Part shown: positions 24,809 to 34,313 of the stretch, one piece after another
How positions within the stretch are numbered: the stretch's first letter is position 1
Layout: every line of letters starts with the position of its first letter
Source of the DNA: Arabidopsis thaliana
Taxonomy: Eukaryota > Streptophyta > Magnoliopsida > Brassicales > Brassicaceae
DNA length: 64,000 nt
Reading direction: 5' to 3'
Assembly: GCF_000001735.4 (NCBI RefSeq)
Contig: NC_003076.8
Coordinates: 24,741,835 to 24,805,834 of the forward strand
Position numbers and translations under genes: made by a program
The notes under the pieces: generated by a model
Database searches by the model: none
Seen by the model: the letters and a program-made list of their open reading frames with translations, nothing else
What the model was told of the DNA's origin: nothing

Positions 24809-25534
24809 TTAAGTGACGGAGATAACGGAAAAGTTGGGAGACGTCGGAGATAACGGAGGAATACTGAAAATACCATCTCCTGCTCCCACATCCCAAAACC
24901 CCATCCAACTTGACGGCGTCAATGGTACCACCGGCTCAACCTCAGCCTCCGTCGTCTCCGACGTATTACTCTCTTCTTCCTCCACTTTAACCCTAGCCGC
25001 CTTCTCCTCTTCCGGCGGAGAACCCTTATCTCGCTTTCGTTTCCCTAATCCGATAACTCCTTCCCCAGAACAAGTTTCTGACGTAACCCTAACATCGAGA
25101 GGGAAATTCAAGATTGCTTTTCTTCCACGTAATTGAAACGCCGCTTGGTCATAAGCTCTTCCAGCTTCCACGGCAGTGTCGTAAGTCCCAAGCCAGATCC
25201 TACAACCCTTTTTGTTCGGATCCCTAATCTCCGCCGCGTATTTTCCCCACGGTCTTCGTCTCACTCCCCTGTAGTGCCTCTCTTCTTCCTCTTTCTCTGT
25301 CTTTGTTGAAACCGTTCTCGAGACGGATAGATTCGGTAAGGGCGGTTTACGCTGGTTAAGAGTCGAATTCGGTTTAGGGGATTGGTTGGTGATGGTTCTA
25401 GGGCCTGTTTCTGAGTGAAAGTTGTGAAGTTGGTTGGTAAAAAGAGATGGGTGATCAGTTTCCATGGAAACAAAGTCTGTGAGAAGGTGTTGGCTTATGA
25501 AATCGATGGCTAAAGCTTCTTGTTTAGTTGCCAT
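24809..25534 (-). CDS. ERF104: AP2/ERF transcription factor ERF104 (At5g61600)
   Basis: Intronless, 241 aa, starting at the ATG of [11 protein letters not shown] (an upstream GTG codon is not a plant start). The AP2/ERF domain spans about residues 88-148: [49 protein letters not shown] basic patch ([10 protein letters not shown]) follows. The C-terminus is acidic and carries proline-directed Ser/Thr sites (PLTPSSW and PPLSPTSP). Published work on ERF104 describes it as an MPK6 substrate released on flagellin perception and acting in ethylene-linked immunity; the visible SP/TP motifs agree. It is the tandem paralogue of DEWAX. Confidence 0.95.
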   Translation of the reverse strand: MATKQEALAIDFISQHLLTDFVSMETDHPSLFTNQLHNFHSETGPRTITNQSPKPNSTLNQRKPPLPNLSVSRTVSTKTEKEEEERHYRGVRRRPWGKYAAEIRDPNKKGCRIWLGTYDTAVEAGRAYDQAAFQLRGRKAILNFPLDVRVTSETCSGEGVIGLGKRKRDKGSPPEEEKAARVKVEEEESNTSETTEAEVEPVVPLTPSSWMGFWDVGAGDGIFSIPPLSPTSPNFSVISVT

Positions 25535-26781
25535 CTTCACTCTACTTGATTGACTCTCTTGCTCTGTTGTATATGTGTATGTGTGGAAGTGGGAATAAGA
25601 GTGACGAGGAATCGGACTTTCTTATATAGTGGTAAAAAAACAAAGAGAGGGTTCGAGCCTTCGAGGGAGTTTCGAGGATCGGACCGAGAAAGATCATACT
25701 ACCTTTTCTTGGACTTGTTACTTATTTTCTCTCTTTAGATTTCGTCCTTTTTCTTTATTTTGTCTTTTTGTCTTATTCCTCTACGTGGACATCTATCATT
25801 TAAAAGTGCTTATCAAGTTATCATGTGATTCTTCTTTTAGAATTTTTAAAAATGCAATATGGATTATTTTTAGTATAAGTGGAGTTTGATTGAGATGTAT
25901 TAAAAATTTAAGGAGTTTAAAGAATTCGGAAAACCTATCAAAACTTTGTTGTAGTAGTTATGCCAATTCCAAAAGGCAAAGGACTTGGAATATTCAATCA
26001 AACACACCTTCATACATTTGCCAAAATTCTAACCATTGATCCTATATTTCTATTTCACATCTTCATCTCGACAACTCAAAGTTAATATAGTTTCTAAGTT
26101 TTTTAGTTTCGGTCCAAAACCGATCACATGCAAACAATTTCAGGAAATATCTTTAATACTGTTTTAGAATTATTTCAAAAATAGGGAAAAATTTTATTTA
26201 ATGATCCAACTTTTGAAAATATATGATATTTTTATATATCAATTTCACATGTGTTAATTTTTTAACATGAACAATATGTTGATTAACTGTTTGAAACATG
26301 AGAATGTGTTGATTAGACTAAAAAACCAAAGAGTTATCAAGCGATAACAGATTTTTAACACTCGTTGGCACCTGTTAACGACTTCGTTAGTCAGCCCAAA
26401 ACGACATCATTTAAGCTTTGATCGAATTAAAATTAGGACTTTTCCCAAATTCAAAAAATCAATCCCAAATTTTCCTAATTCATGCTTTTGACGAAACCCT
26501 AATTATCTCCCACAATCTTGAATTCGTTTTCACGAATACCTTCAGTTAGAAAGAAAAGCATCACATGGAATATTGGATTACCAATGCAAGACGAATTCGT
26601 AGACATGCAAATTGCAATGGTAACACAATTACCATAAACATAAAAAAAAATAAAAAAAAATATGTTAAATTACGATAAGCATAATCGTAATTGTTTCCTT
26701 TCCATAAACTTATATTTATTCATATATCAAGAGAAATTTAAACGTAATTAGTAAATTGTAGATATGGGTTCTTCAAGTTTC
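25535..26781. other. Spacer upstream of ERF104 and downstream of the cysteine-rich peptide gene
   Basis: The first 200 bases are the ERF104 leader and core promoter. The remainder is AT-rich. The 26330-26530 stretch has repeated AACGACATC/GTTAACGACTTCGTTAG-like words of a kind often seen in Arabidopsis intergenic repeats, but I cannot define ends. No coding frame supported. Confidence 0.3.
25622..25629 (-). promoter_or_regulatory. ERF104: TATA box of ERF104
   Basis: Reads CTATATAA on minus, about 90 bases upstream of the ERF104 ATG. Good match and spacing. Confidence 0.6.
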
Positions 26782-27120
26782 TTAAGCCATTGAAGGAGAT
26801 TCGCGCTTGCAGACAGACGTACAGCCTCGTTTATCAAGAAAACAGGTCCTCGGTAGTCCGGCACAGCAAAAACACCATTTTTGATTTCTGTGTTTTGCAC
26901 ATTCGACACGCAGACACATTGATGGATCTAATTGCAGCTCCGCCTCAGAACCTTGTGCGTTTCCAACTATAACAAAAGAGAAAATAGGAGTTAAAACTAA
27001 CTATAATTGCGATGGTAGATGATGAGTTATATGCATGCAAAAATGTATGTACTTACATTCATGTAAAGGAACGAGGAAAATCATGAAGAGGCAAAGGATA
27101 GCAAAATATAATGATGACAT
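26782..27120 (-). CDS. Small cysteine-rich secreted peptide, ESF1/MEG-like
   Basis: Two exons, complement(26782-26966, 27057-27120), giving 82 aa. The intron has the donor GAAT/GTAAGT and the acceptor TTATAG. Exon 1 encodes a signal peptide (SSLYFAILCLFMIFLVPL). The mature part has eight cysteines in the order C-x4-C-x7-C-x-C-C-x6-C-x6-C-x3-C, including KWCFCCAGLPRTC. The W-C-aromatic-C-C core resembles the embryo-surrounding-factor/maternally-expressed-gene peptides, which act as secreted reproductive signals. A defensin-like grouping is the alternative. A TATA box lies about 85 bases upstream. Most of the gene lies in short exons easily missed by open-frame searches. Gene call is firm; the family is a fair inference. 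Confidence 0.8.
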
Positions 27121-27203
27121 TGTTGTTGTGATATATTCTTCTTAAAATTATACCGAAACGTTGTTTGTTATAGGTTGGTCGAAATCCACACAAGTAATAG
27201 GGT

Positions 27204-27211
27204 TTTATATA
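27204..27211 (-). promoter_or_regulatory. TATA box of the cysteine-rich peptide gene
   Basis: TATATAAA on the minus strand, about 85 bases before the start codon of the small secreted peptide gene. Confidence 0.6.
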
Positions 27212-28264
27212 GTACTAAACTACTAATTAAAAGTGCACGTCTCTTGTTATAGTGATGCACAAAAAAACGCTTAGAGCTAGTTGTTTTATTAGTTTTAGTT
27301 CTTTGCTATTCCTTAGTAATATGACCTTTTCTCTTAAAAGAAAATTGTTTTTGAAAGAAATACTAATCAGACCTAAAACCATTAGAAGTTTAATTTGGTC
27401 GACAAGAATAAATGAAGAATCATCCATCAAATAGTGGTTTCAATGGAAACTAAAGTATAATGGAATATCTATAATTTATATATATATTAAAAAAAAAAAA
27501 ATTTTGAATGTTGAATTTGTTTCATCCAAGAAATGAAGTTGAATGATGGCAAAATAAATAAATAAAATAAAATGAAGTTGAATTGTCTGACCGCTATGAC
27601 TAAAGAAGCGACCACTCATCAACGCCATCGGCCATAGCTGTTAATTATTTGTTGGATCCACGAAGGAGCTTACACATCAACTTGCCAAAATTTACACTTA
27701 TAATTGCAATCAATACAAAGGTTTCGTCAATATAATTAACCACACTATGCTACATATCGTCGAAAATTGAAACTAATTTATCCGGTAACATTTTGAAGTT
27801 GTAGTTTCATATAGCCTGCAGATACTGTGGTTTTTGTTTAATTGCAGTCTTTTGATTCACTCTTTGTTCGTCGCAAACTTGCAATACTTATCAGATTTTA
27901 TTTTGCCTGCTAATTATCTCTAGTTCATATCTTTCATTTCACATATTGTGTCGATTTTTTCAAATTGATATATAATAGTTGAGTTCCTTTTTTCAAATTT
28001 GTGTGTGTTTACGAAAGAAGAAAAGTAAACGAACGAGGCCAAAAAAATGTGAAATTTTTTAATACATACAAAAAAGATGTGAACAAAAAAAGCGAAGTAA
28101 CTTGGCGTGAGGTAGAGCAACTTCACTAACAAAGGTGTCAGTTGCATGCATGGACAGGACAAATACTCTCTTCAGTCATGTGTCGTACACGTCGATCTCA
28201 CCACTGGACCCACTCTTTAATACACAATCAGATTACGTTGTAACAAAATTTCTATTACTGCCAA
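27212..28264. other. Spacer and promoter region of the oleosin gene
   Basis: Divergent promoters for the cysteine-rich peptide (minus) and the oleosin (plus). AT-rich, with no additional coding frame. In-frame stops lie just upstream of the oleosin ATG, which fixes that start. Confidence 0.35.
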
Positions 28265-29079
28265 ATGCATTTCTTTGGCACGAAAGACAAAGCTCCTATT
28301 TATGCCGGTATAGCCGTCGTATCCTTCATGATCCTCACCGGTTTAACCTTTGCCGGTACGGCCGTGGCTCTAACCGTTATGATACCGGTTTTGGTGGTTC
28401 TTAGTCCGATTCTCGTACCGGCGGTAATCACATCGAGTTTCTTGGCAACGGGGTTCCTAGCTTCTGGTAGCCTCGGAGCATTGGGGATCGCCCTCCTCAT
28501 ATGGCTCTACAAGTAATTACTTAAGTTAAAGTAACTAATTAACTCTTCTAATGCTTTGATTGTACCAATTGAAATTTGTTCATACATGCATTGACCACAT
28601 TTTTATTTTGTGTGTTAGTTAACATTATGTATGTGTGAATGACACTTAGGAAAGAAGAGTATTCCAGAGCTACTTTGCATGCACGAGGAGGTAGGCCTGA
28701 TGGGCCTAACAAGCTGGCAGAAAGTGGCAAGCAATCAGGAGGAGATAATCCGTTGAAGGAAGACAAGCCGCCAGAAAGAGATAAGCTGCCGAGAAAAGAC
28801 AAGCCATCCAAGGAAGACAATCTGCTGAAAGGAGATAAGCCGGTCGAGGAGGATAAATTGCCGGCTGAGGAAGAAAAACCGCCACAAAAAGATAAACCGG
28901 CGGAGGGACACAAACCGCCACAAAAAGATAAACCGGCGGAAGGAGATAAACCGGTGGAGGAAGACAAACCGCCACAAAAAGATAAACCGGCGGAAGGAGA
29001 TAAGCATGTGGAAGAAGATATGCCTTTAGGAGGAGTTGAGCATTTGTCAATCCCTGAGATACCAAAGGTACTATATTAG
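28265..29079 (+). CDS. Tapetal/pollen-coat type oleosin with charged repeat tail (At5g61610 type)
   Basis: Two exons, 28265-28512 and 28650-29079, giving 225 aa. Residues about 10-80 form the long hydrophobic hairpin that defines oleosins, with the proline knot PVLVVLSPILVP (P-x5-SP-x3-P), which sits in the oil droplet. The N-terminal arm is very short, as in T-oleosins of the tapetum rather than seed oleosins. The tail after residue about 100 is a run of imperfect repeats of Pro, Lys, Asp and Glu (units like PPQKDKPAEGDK), hydrophilic and strongly charged. Seed oleosins lack such a tail; pollen-coat oleosins carry Gly-, Lys- or Pro-rich ones. The end is uncertain: a donor at 29068 and an acceptor at 29199 would keep the frame into a further exon 29200-29418. 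Confidence 0.85.
28870..29012 (+). repeat. Imperfect tandem repeats in the oleosin tail
   Basis: Units of about 36-60 bases built from CCGCCACAAAAAGATAAACC and GGCGGAAGGAGATAAACC words repeat three times. They encode PPQKDKPAEG-type units. The antisense strand gives a false Leu/Pro-rich open frame from the same repeats. Confidence 0.8.
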
Positions 29080-30419
29080 TGATGTTCAAATTTTTTCGTT
29101 AATGATTTTTTCACATTTAGCAATTGCCGGGAAAAGAATTTGGATTAGCAAGATTAAACACTGTTCTGCTTTAATATTCCCTTCATAAATTAATGGTAGG
29201 TTATGGTGGTGGAGCAAAACCCAATTGTCCCCAAGTGTTGCGGCCCAAGTACTTGTACTAAAAGGTGTCACCCATTTCGATTCGCCATGGATGCTAATGC
29301 TACTAAAGCACGATCTATTTTTATGAAAGAATACCAAAAAGTCCCCCGTGTAGGAGCTTTTGCATATAAATATTTTACATCTCGTGACAAAAAATACGTA
29401 AACCATTTTCATATATGACATTTGGGACTTGGGTGGTTATTATTTTAAAGGGTACGCTTTTACCTTATAAAGAGTTCAAACGAAATTTATCATTTTGAAG
29501 GTATTAAATACTATAAGCTAATGTGTTTTTGTTTATAAATATGCTGCTATTAATGTACTTTAGAAAGCGTAAATTTCAGTTATGAAAAAACACATTAAAC
29601 AGGTGGAATCTCTCAATTTGTCAGATTACCATGTTTTTTTATTTTATTTTAATATATAAAAATTGCAATCGGAATCTTAGTCGAGATTAAATAAAAATCT
29701 AAAACTCAGAACCTACTAGATTTTAATTTTTGATCAAACTAATCATATTTTTTACCACCGTAGATTTTGTATGTGTCACACACTGACTGCAATAAACAAA
29801 TAAACAAAAAAGGTTTCCCTAAATAAGGAAACGAGGACTTTGTTCCTATATTGATCTAAATTTCCAAGTATCCAATTAGATCTCAACGCGTTTAGATTGG
29901 ATCGAATTATATCACAAAGTTATTTAAAAAAATTATACTCTGAATTTATCGCAAATATATATAGGAGTATATATATGTAAAAACTTTGGAAGAAATAGAA
30001 ATATGGGTAACTTAGGAAATATGAGATATTAACTAATATGGATGAAGATAAAAGTAAGTAAATTCCAGTTATATTAAGATTAGGATTGATATTGATAAAA
30101 ATATGGGTAACTTAGGAAAGAAAATAAAAAAATAAAATCGAATATACGATTTAATATCTCTCCTAAATATCCGGGATCAATATCCAGTACATGTTTACCT
30201 GGAAAACAATCTAACGGCTGATTTTCCACGAATCCTATCTTAAGAAAATGTTAACCGTCGATTATGATCCTACGCTGATTCTGCTGGATTTTTCCTTATA
30301 ATGACTTGGGTAAAAACTTCCAAATAAAACAAGATAATTAAGGAAACGCTTTATCTCTTAAGGAAAATAAAAAAATGTAAAAACACCAAGGACATTCACA
30401 AATAACAGCTCACGCATAT

Positions 30420-30457
<38 letters not shown>

Positions 30458-30548
30458 TTACACAAGAGAGTTTAAGGTATAAATACAATTAGCGAGATCT
30501 TGTGATTCTAATTCTTGTGATACCGAAAACATTGGTGGCGAGAGAGAG
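29080..30548. other. Spacer between oleosin and MYB genes
   Basis: 29200-29418 may be a third oleosin exon (see findings). From 29440 on the DNA is AT-rich and non-coding, ending in the MYB promoter with a TA microsatellite at 30424-30455. Confidence 0.35.
30424..30455. repeat. (AT)16 microsatellite
   Basis: Thirty-two bases of uninterrupted alternating A and T, about 95 bases upstream of the MYB start codon, so it sits in or near the core promoter. Likely length-polymorphic between accessions. Confidence 0.95.
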
Positions 30549-31673
30549 ATGGTGAAGGAGACGGTGACGGTGGCGAAAACGTGCTCACACTGTGGCCATA
30601 ATGGCCATAACGCACGGACTTGTCTCAACGGCGTTAATAAGGCAAGTGTTAAACTGTTCGGCGTTAATATATCGTCTGATCCGATTAGGCCGCCTGAGGT
30701 AACGGCGTTAAGGAAGAGTCTTAGTTTGGGAAACCTTGATGCTCTTCTCGCTAACGATGAAAGTAACGGTAGCGGTGATCCTATCGCCGCCGTTGATGAT
30801 ACCGGTTATCATTCCGATGGTCAGATTCATTCCAAGAAGGGTAAAACTGCTCATGAGAAGAAAAAGGGTACGTAATCTTCTAATCTCATCAATTTGATAA
30901 TCTAAATTCAATGAAATTAATAAGAATAAATCAAATTCAGGGAAGCCATGGACGGAAGAAGAACATCGTAATTTCTTAATCGGTTTAAACAAACTCGGAA
31001 AAGGAGATTGGAGAGGCATTGCAAAGAGTTTCGTGTCGACAAGAACACCAACACAAGTCGCAAGTCATGCTCAGAAATATTTTATTAGGTTAAACGTTAA
31101 CGACAAGAGAAAAAGACGTGCTAGTCTCTTTGACATCTCTCTCGAAGATCAGGTACTTATTTACCTTGTTTCTCAAGTAATCCATTGAGTCAATTGATTT
31201 GTCTAGGGCTATTTTTTAATTTAGGGTTTAATTGTTTTTTCATTAAACAGAAGGAGAAAGAGAGGAACTCTCAAGATGCTTCAACAAAGACTCCACCTAA
31301 ACAACCAATAACCGGAATTCAACAACCGGTAGTACAAGGTCATACTCAAACCGAGATTTCGAACAGGTTTCAGAATTTATCAATGGAGTATATGCCAATC
31401 TACCAACCCATACCACCTTACTACAACTTTCCACCTATTATGTACCATCCAAATTATCCAATGTACTATGCCAACCCTCAAGTACCGGTTAGGTTTGTTC
31501 ATCCTTCTGGTATACCTGTTCCAAGACATATACCGATTGGTTTGCCTCTGTCTCAACCGAGTGAAGCTTCTAATATGACAAATAAAGACGGTTTGGATCT
31601 TCATATCGGTTTGCCTCCACAAGCTACTGGAGCTTCTGACTTGACTGGTCATGGCGTTATTCATGTGAAATGA
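30549..31673 (+). CDS. MYB-related SHAQKYF transcription factor with zinc knuckle (At5g61620)
   Basis: Three exons, 30549-30867, 30941-31152, 31251-31673, giving 317 aa. The N-terminus has a CCHC zinc knuckle ([14 protein letters not shown], residues about 11-24), then the motif KLFGVN, which matches the R/KLFGV repression motif of other plant regulators. The single MYB repeat lies at about residues 107-157: [20 protein letters not shown] through [13 protein letters not shown]. This is the MYBS3/KUA1 layout, known to bind the I-box/TATCCA element and to repress. The C-terminal part is rich in Pro/Tyr and ends near LDLHIGLPP, a loose EAR-like leucine pattern. It probably acts in the nucleus as a repressor. 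Confidence 0.93.
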
Positions 31674-31968
31674 AATCTCATTTTTTGTGTGTTTATTTAA
31701 GCATGATATAGGTATATTGCTTCTTTTTTTTGGTGTTGAGTTTTATTTGAATATATAGCTCCATATTCAAAAGTTTTGCCAATCGGATTATGTATCATTT
31801 TTATTTCTTCCCAGATTAGATTAAATAAGAATATAGATATATTTGGATTTATATTTAGCTGCTTCTTTATCAACCAAAAACAAAACAAAAAAAATCTTAG
31901 TTTTGGTGAAGTTTATTGAGTAAAATCAACATTCATTGGGAGAAAATTAAAAAAATGGTGTTGATTAA

Positions 31969-32668
31969 CTAGTAAAATCCTTTGATCAATTTCCTAGAAG
32001 CTCGTCTGGTTCTATCAGTGAGGTTTGGTTTGTCAGGATCTCCGAGTTCTAAGGTGGCACCCAAGAAACCGGTCTGAGTTCCATCGCTATCATTGTCGAT
32101 GTCTCCTTCGATCGTCAATCCTTCAATCTTAGCCGCAATAGATTCTTCTCTCATCCCAACATCCACATCTTCAAAATTTGGATCGATGTTATAAGTGCCA
32201 CAAAGAATAAAGTATCAACATGTAACAGTTACATAAAATATTTCCCAACTTCACAACCGCCAAATGCAGACATGATCTCTCTACCATTTGCAATCCAATT
32301 TGATCATGTTGGATTATTGCGGATGAGTTCGTGGTTAACAACATGCATGTTTTTTCTTTCACTTTAAAACCGGGCATGGTTTGATCAAACACAAGCATGT
32401 TTTTGGCTCACTAATTGTATATACCTGGATTTGAGAAGAGCCAAAGTACGAGAGCGCATGCAAGGAGAACAAATGGTATGATGTGAATGGCGTTTTCTGC
32501 GAATTTGGCACGTGACTTCTCCTTCTTAACCATCTCCTCTGGTGGATTATTGTAGGAAGGTAGTTCGTTCTCGTCGAGGGGACCGATCACCGAGCCCATC
32601 CACAATCCCTTAGGCGGTGCGGATGAGTAGTCTTCTGGCACTCGGTTCCAGCTCGCGGATCTATACAT
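31969..32668 (-). CDS. Small single-span membrane protein, family unknown (At5g61630 type)
   Basis: Two exons, complement(31969-32168, 32425-32668), giving 147 aa; donor CCAG/GTATAT, acceptor GAAG. Residues about 60-80 are one hydrophobic span (IIPFVLLACALVLWLFS). Before it is a polar segment with WNRVPEDYSSAPPKGLWMG, after it an acidic then basic tail (RTRRASRKLIKGFY at the very end). No signal peptide, so a tail- or signal-anchored protein is likely. I do not recognise a domain and assign no function. Confidence 0.75.
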
Positions 32669-33272
32669 TTTGATAAGTATTTTTGGTTTTGATAGGTGTG
32701 TTCCAAAAACTCTATAGAAATTACGTTTTTAGGATGTTGATGGTTTTTGAGCTTAATCAGTTTCTTTGTTACATTTTAGTCACAGTTTTTTATTTCTTAG
32801 AAGAAAAAAGAATCCGGATTGAATTGCGAATTTAGAGCCTATGGTTTTGGTACATTTGGATCGAAATAAGGACTTTGTCAAATCGTTCAATCTAATCACT
32901 CATTTTTCCATTTGAGAGTGACAAAAACAACCATTTCTTTAGATTCTTTGTTTTCTTCTTCTATTTCTGTGACATTTTATAAACATATGATTTGATCATG
33001 CTTGAAACTAACTAATCTTAGTTTTAAGATTTTAAAGATTAAAAAAAAAAAAAAAAAAAAGATTTTAAAGATTGTCAATTTGAACTGCTTGAATGAAATG
33101 TCAACCAAAACTGGTTTCTAAAATTATTTTTATCGTTATTCAAAACGTAAACGCAAACGCGAATTTTATACCTGTCAGAATTTGGTACAAAATGTTCCGC
33201 AGAATCAGCCGACGTTTCCTCTTCACCACTTTCCTCTGTTTCTCTGTTTCGCTCTCTCTACAAAATTTCTCC
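32669..33272. other. Divergent promoter between the membrane protein and PMSR1
   Basis: Shared spacer between divergently transcribed genes. It holds a poly(A) tract flanked by 13-base direct repeats (33028-33073). An in-frame ATG at 33192 could extend PMSR1. Confidence 0.4.
33028..33073. repeat. Poly(A)20 flanked by 13-base direct repeats
   Basis: GATTTTAAAGATT occurs at 33028-33040 and again at 33061-33073, separated only by twenty A residues. This looks like a target-site duplication around a bare poly(A) insert, the footprint left by LINE-type retroposition. Confidence 0.8.
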
Positions 33273-34313
33273 ATGAACATACTTAACAAGCTAGGTATAG
33301 GATCAAGTAGACAAACCAACATGGATCCTTCTCCAATCGCACAAGTAATCGACGACGAAGCTCCGGCGCCGGGAAACCAGTTTACTCAATTCGGCGCCGG
33401 TTGTTTCTGGAGCGTGGAATTAGCGTACCAGAGAGTTCCAGGAGTGACTCAAACAGAGGTTGGTTATTCTCAAGGGATCACTCACGATCCTTCTTACAAA
33501 GATGTTTGTTCAGGTACCACGAATCATGCCGAGATTGTTCGTGTTCAATATGATCCAAAAGAGTGTAGTTACCAGTCGCTGCTTGATTTGTTCTGGTCTA
33601 AGCATGATCCCACCACTTTGAATCGGCAGGTAACGAAAGTTTTGCTCTTTAGAATGTCTGATTTTGTGAGTTTTAAGTTTTGATTTTGGTGATTGAGGAA
33701 GATTTCTAGGGTTTCTAGGGCTTGCTTGAAATATTGAGCTCTAAATAGATTGAAATCTAGGGTTTGGATGATGTAATACTTTGGATTCATTTCATGTTCT
33801 GTTGGTACAAAATTTAGGTTTTATGTTTGAAACTGAACAGAGAGACTCATACATCTTCTCTTTGATAAGGATGTGAATTTGGCTATCGTTCTTGTCATCT
33901 TTGGTCACTGAACCATCCTTATGTGTATTTTGGTAGTTTCTTAGAGAGCACTTAACCAGCTCTTATGCAGAATCACTATTTATTTGGTAGTTTATCTGCT
34001 TGTCGTGCATTATGTTCGAATTTGTTTCTCTGTTTTAATGAGTACATCCTTATCTGATCAGGGAAATGATGTGGGAACCCAATACCGTTCAGGGATATAT
34101 TTCTACAACCCGGAGCAAGAGAAACTAGCACGCGAGTCACTGGAGCGGCACCAGCAACAAGTTGACAGGAAGGTTGTGACAGAGATCTTACCGGCTAAGA
34201 AATTTTATAGAGCTGAGGAACATCACCAGCAATACTTGTCTAAAGGAGGGAGGTTTGGTCTTAAGCAATCAACGGAAAAAGGCTGCAACGACCCAATCCG
34301 CTGCTACGGGTAA
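33273..34313 (+). CDS. PMSR1: Peptide methionine sulfoxide reductase A1 (At5g61640)
   Basis: Two exons, 33273-33629 and 34062-34313, giving 202 aa. It reduces the S-epimer of methionine sulfoxide in proteins, repairing oxidative damage with thioredoxin as donor. The catalytic motif is [18 protein letters not shown] near residue 50 (Cys nucleophile; most family members have GCFWG). Further conserved parts are [25 protein letters not shown] and, in exon 2, [12 protein letters not shown] and AEEHHQQYL. The C-terminal CNDPIRCYG has the recycling cysteine. The chosen start gives a cytosolic protein. An in-frame ATG at 33192 adds 27 basic and hydrophobic residues that look like a targeting signal. 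Confidence 0.95.

Noticed and set aside
28706-29089. Leu/Pro-rich open frames antisense to the oleosin tail
   Set aside because: They arise from the charged repeats read backwards, have no start context, and overlap a clear gene.
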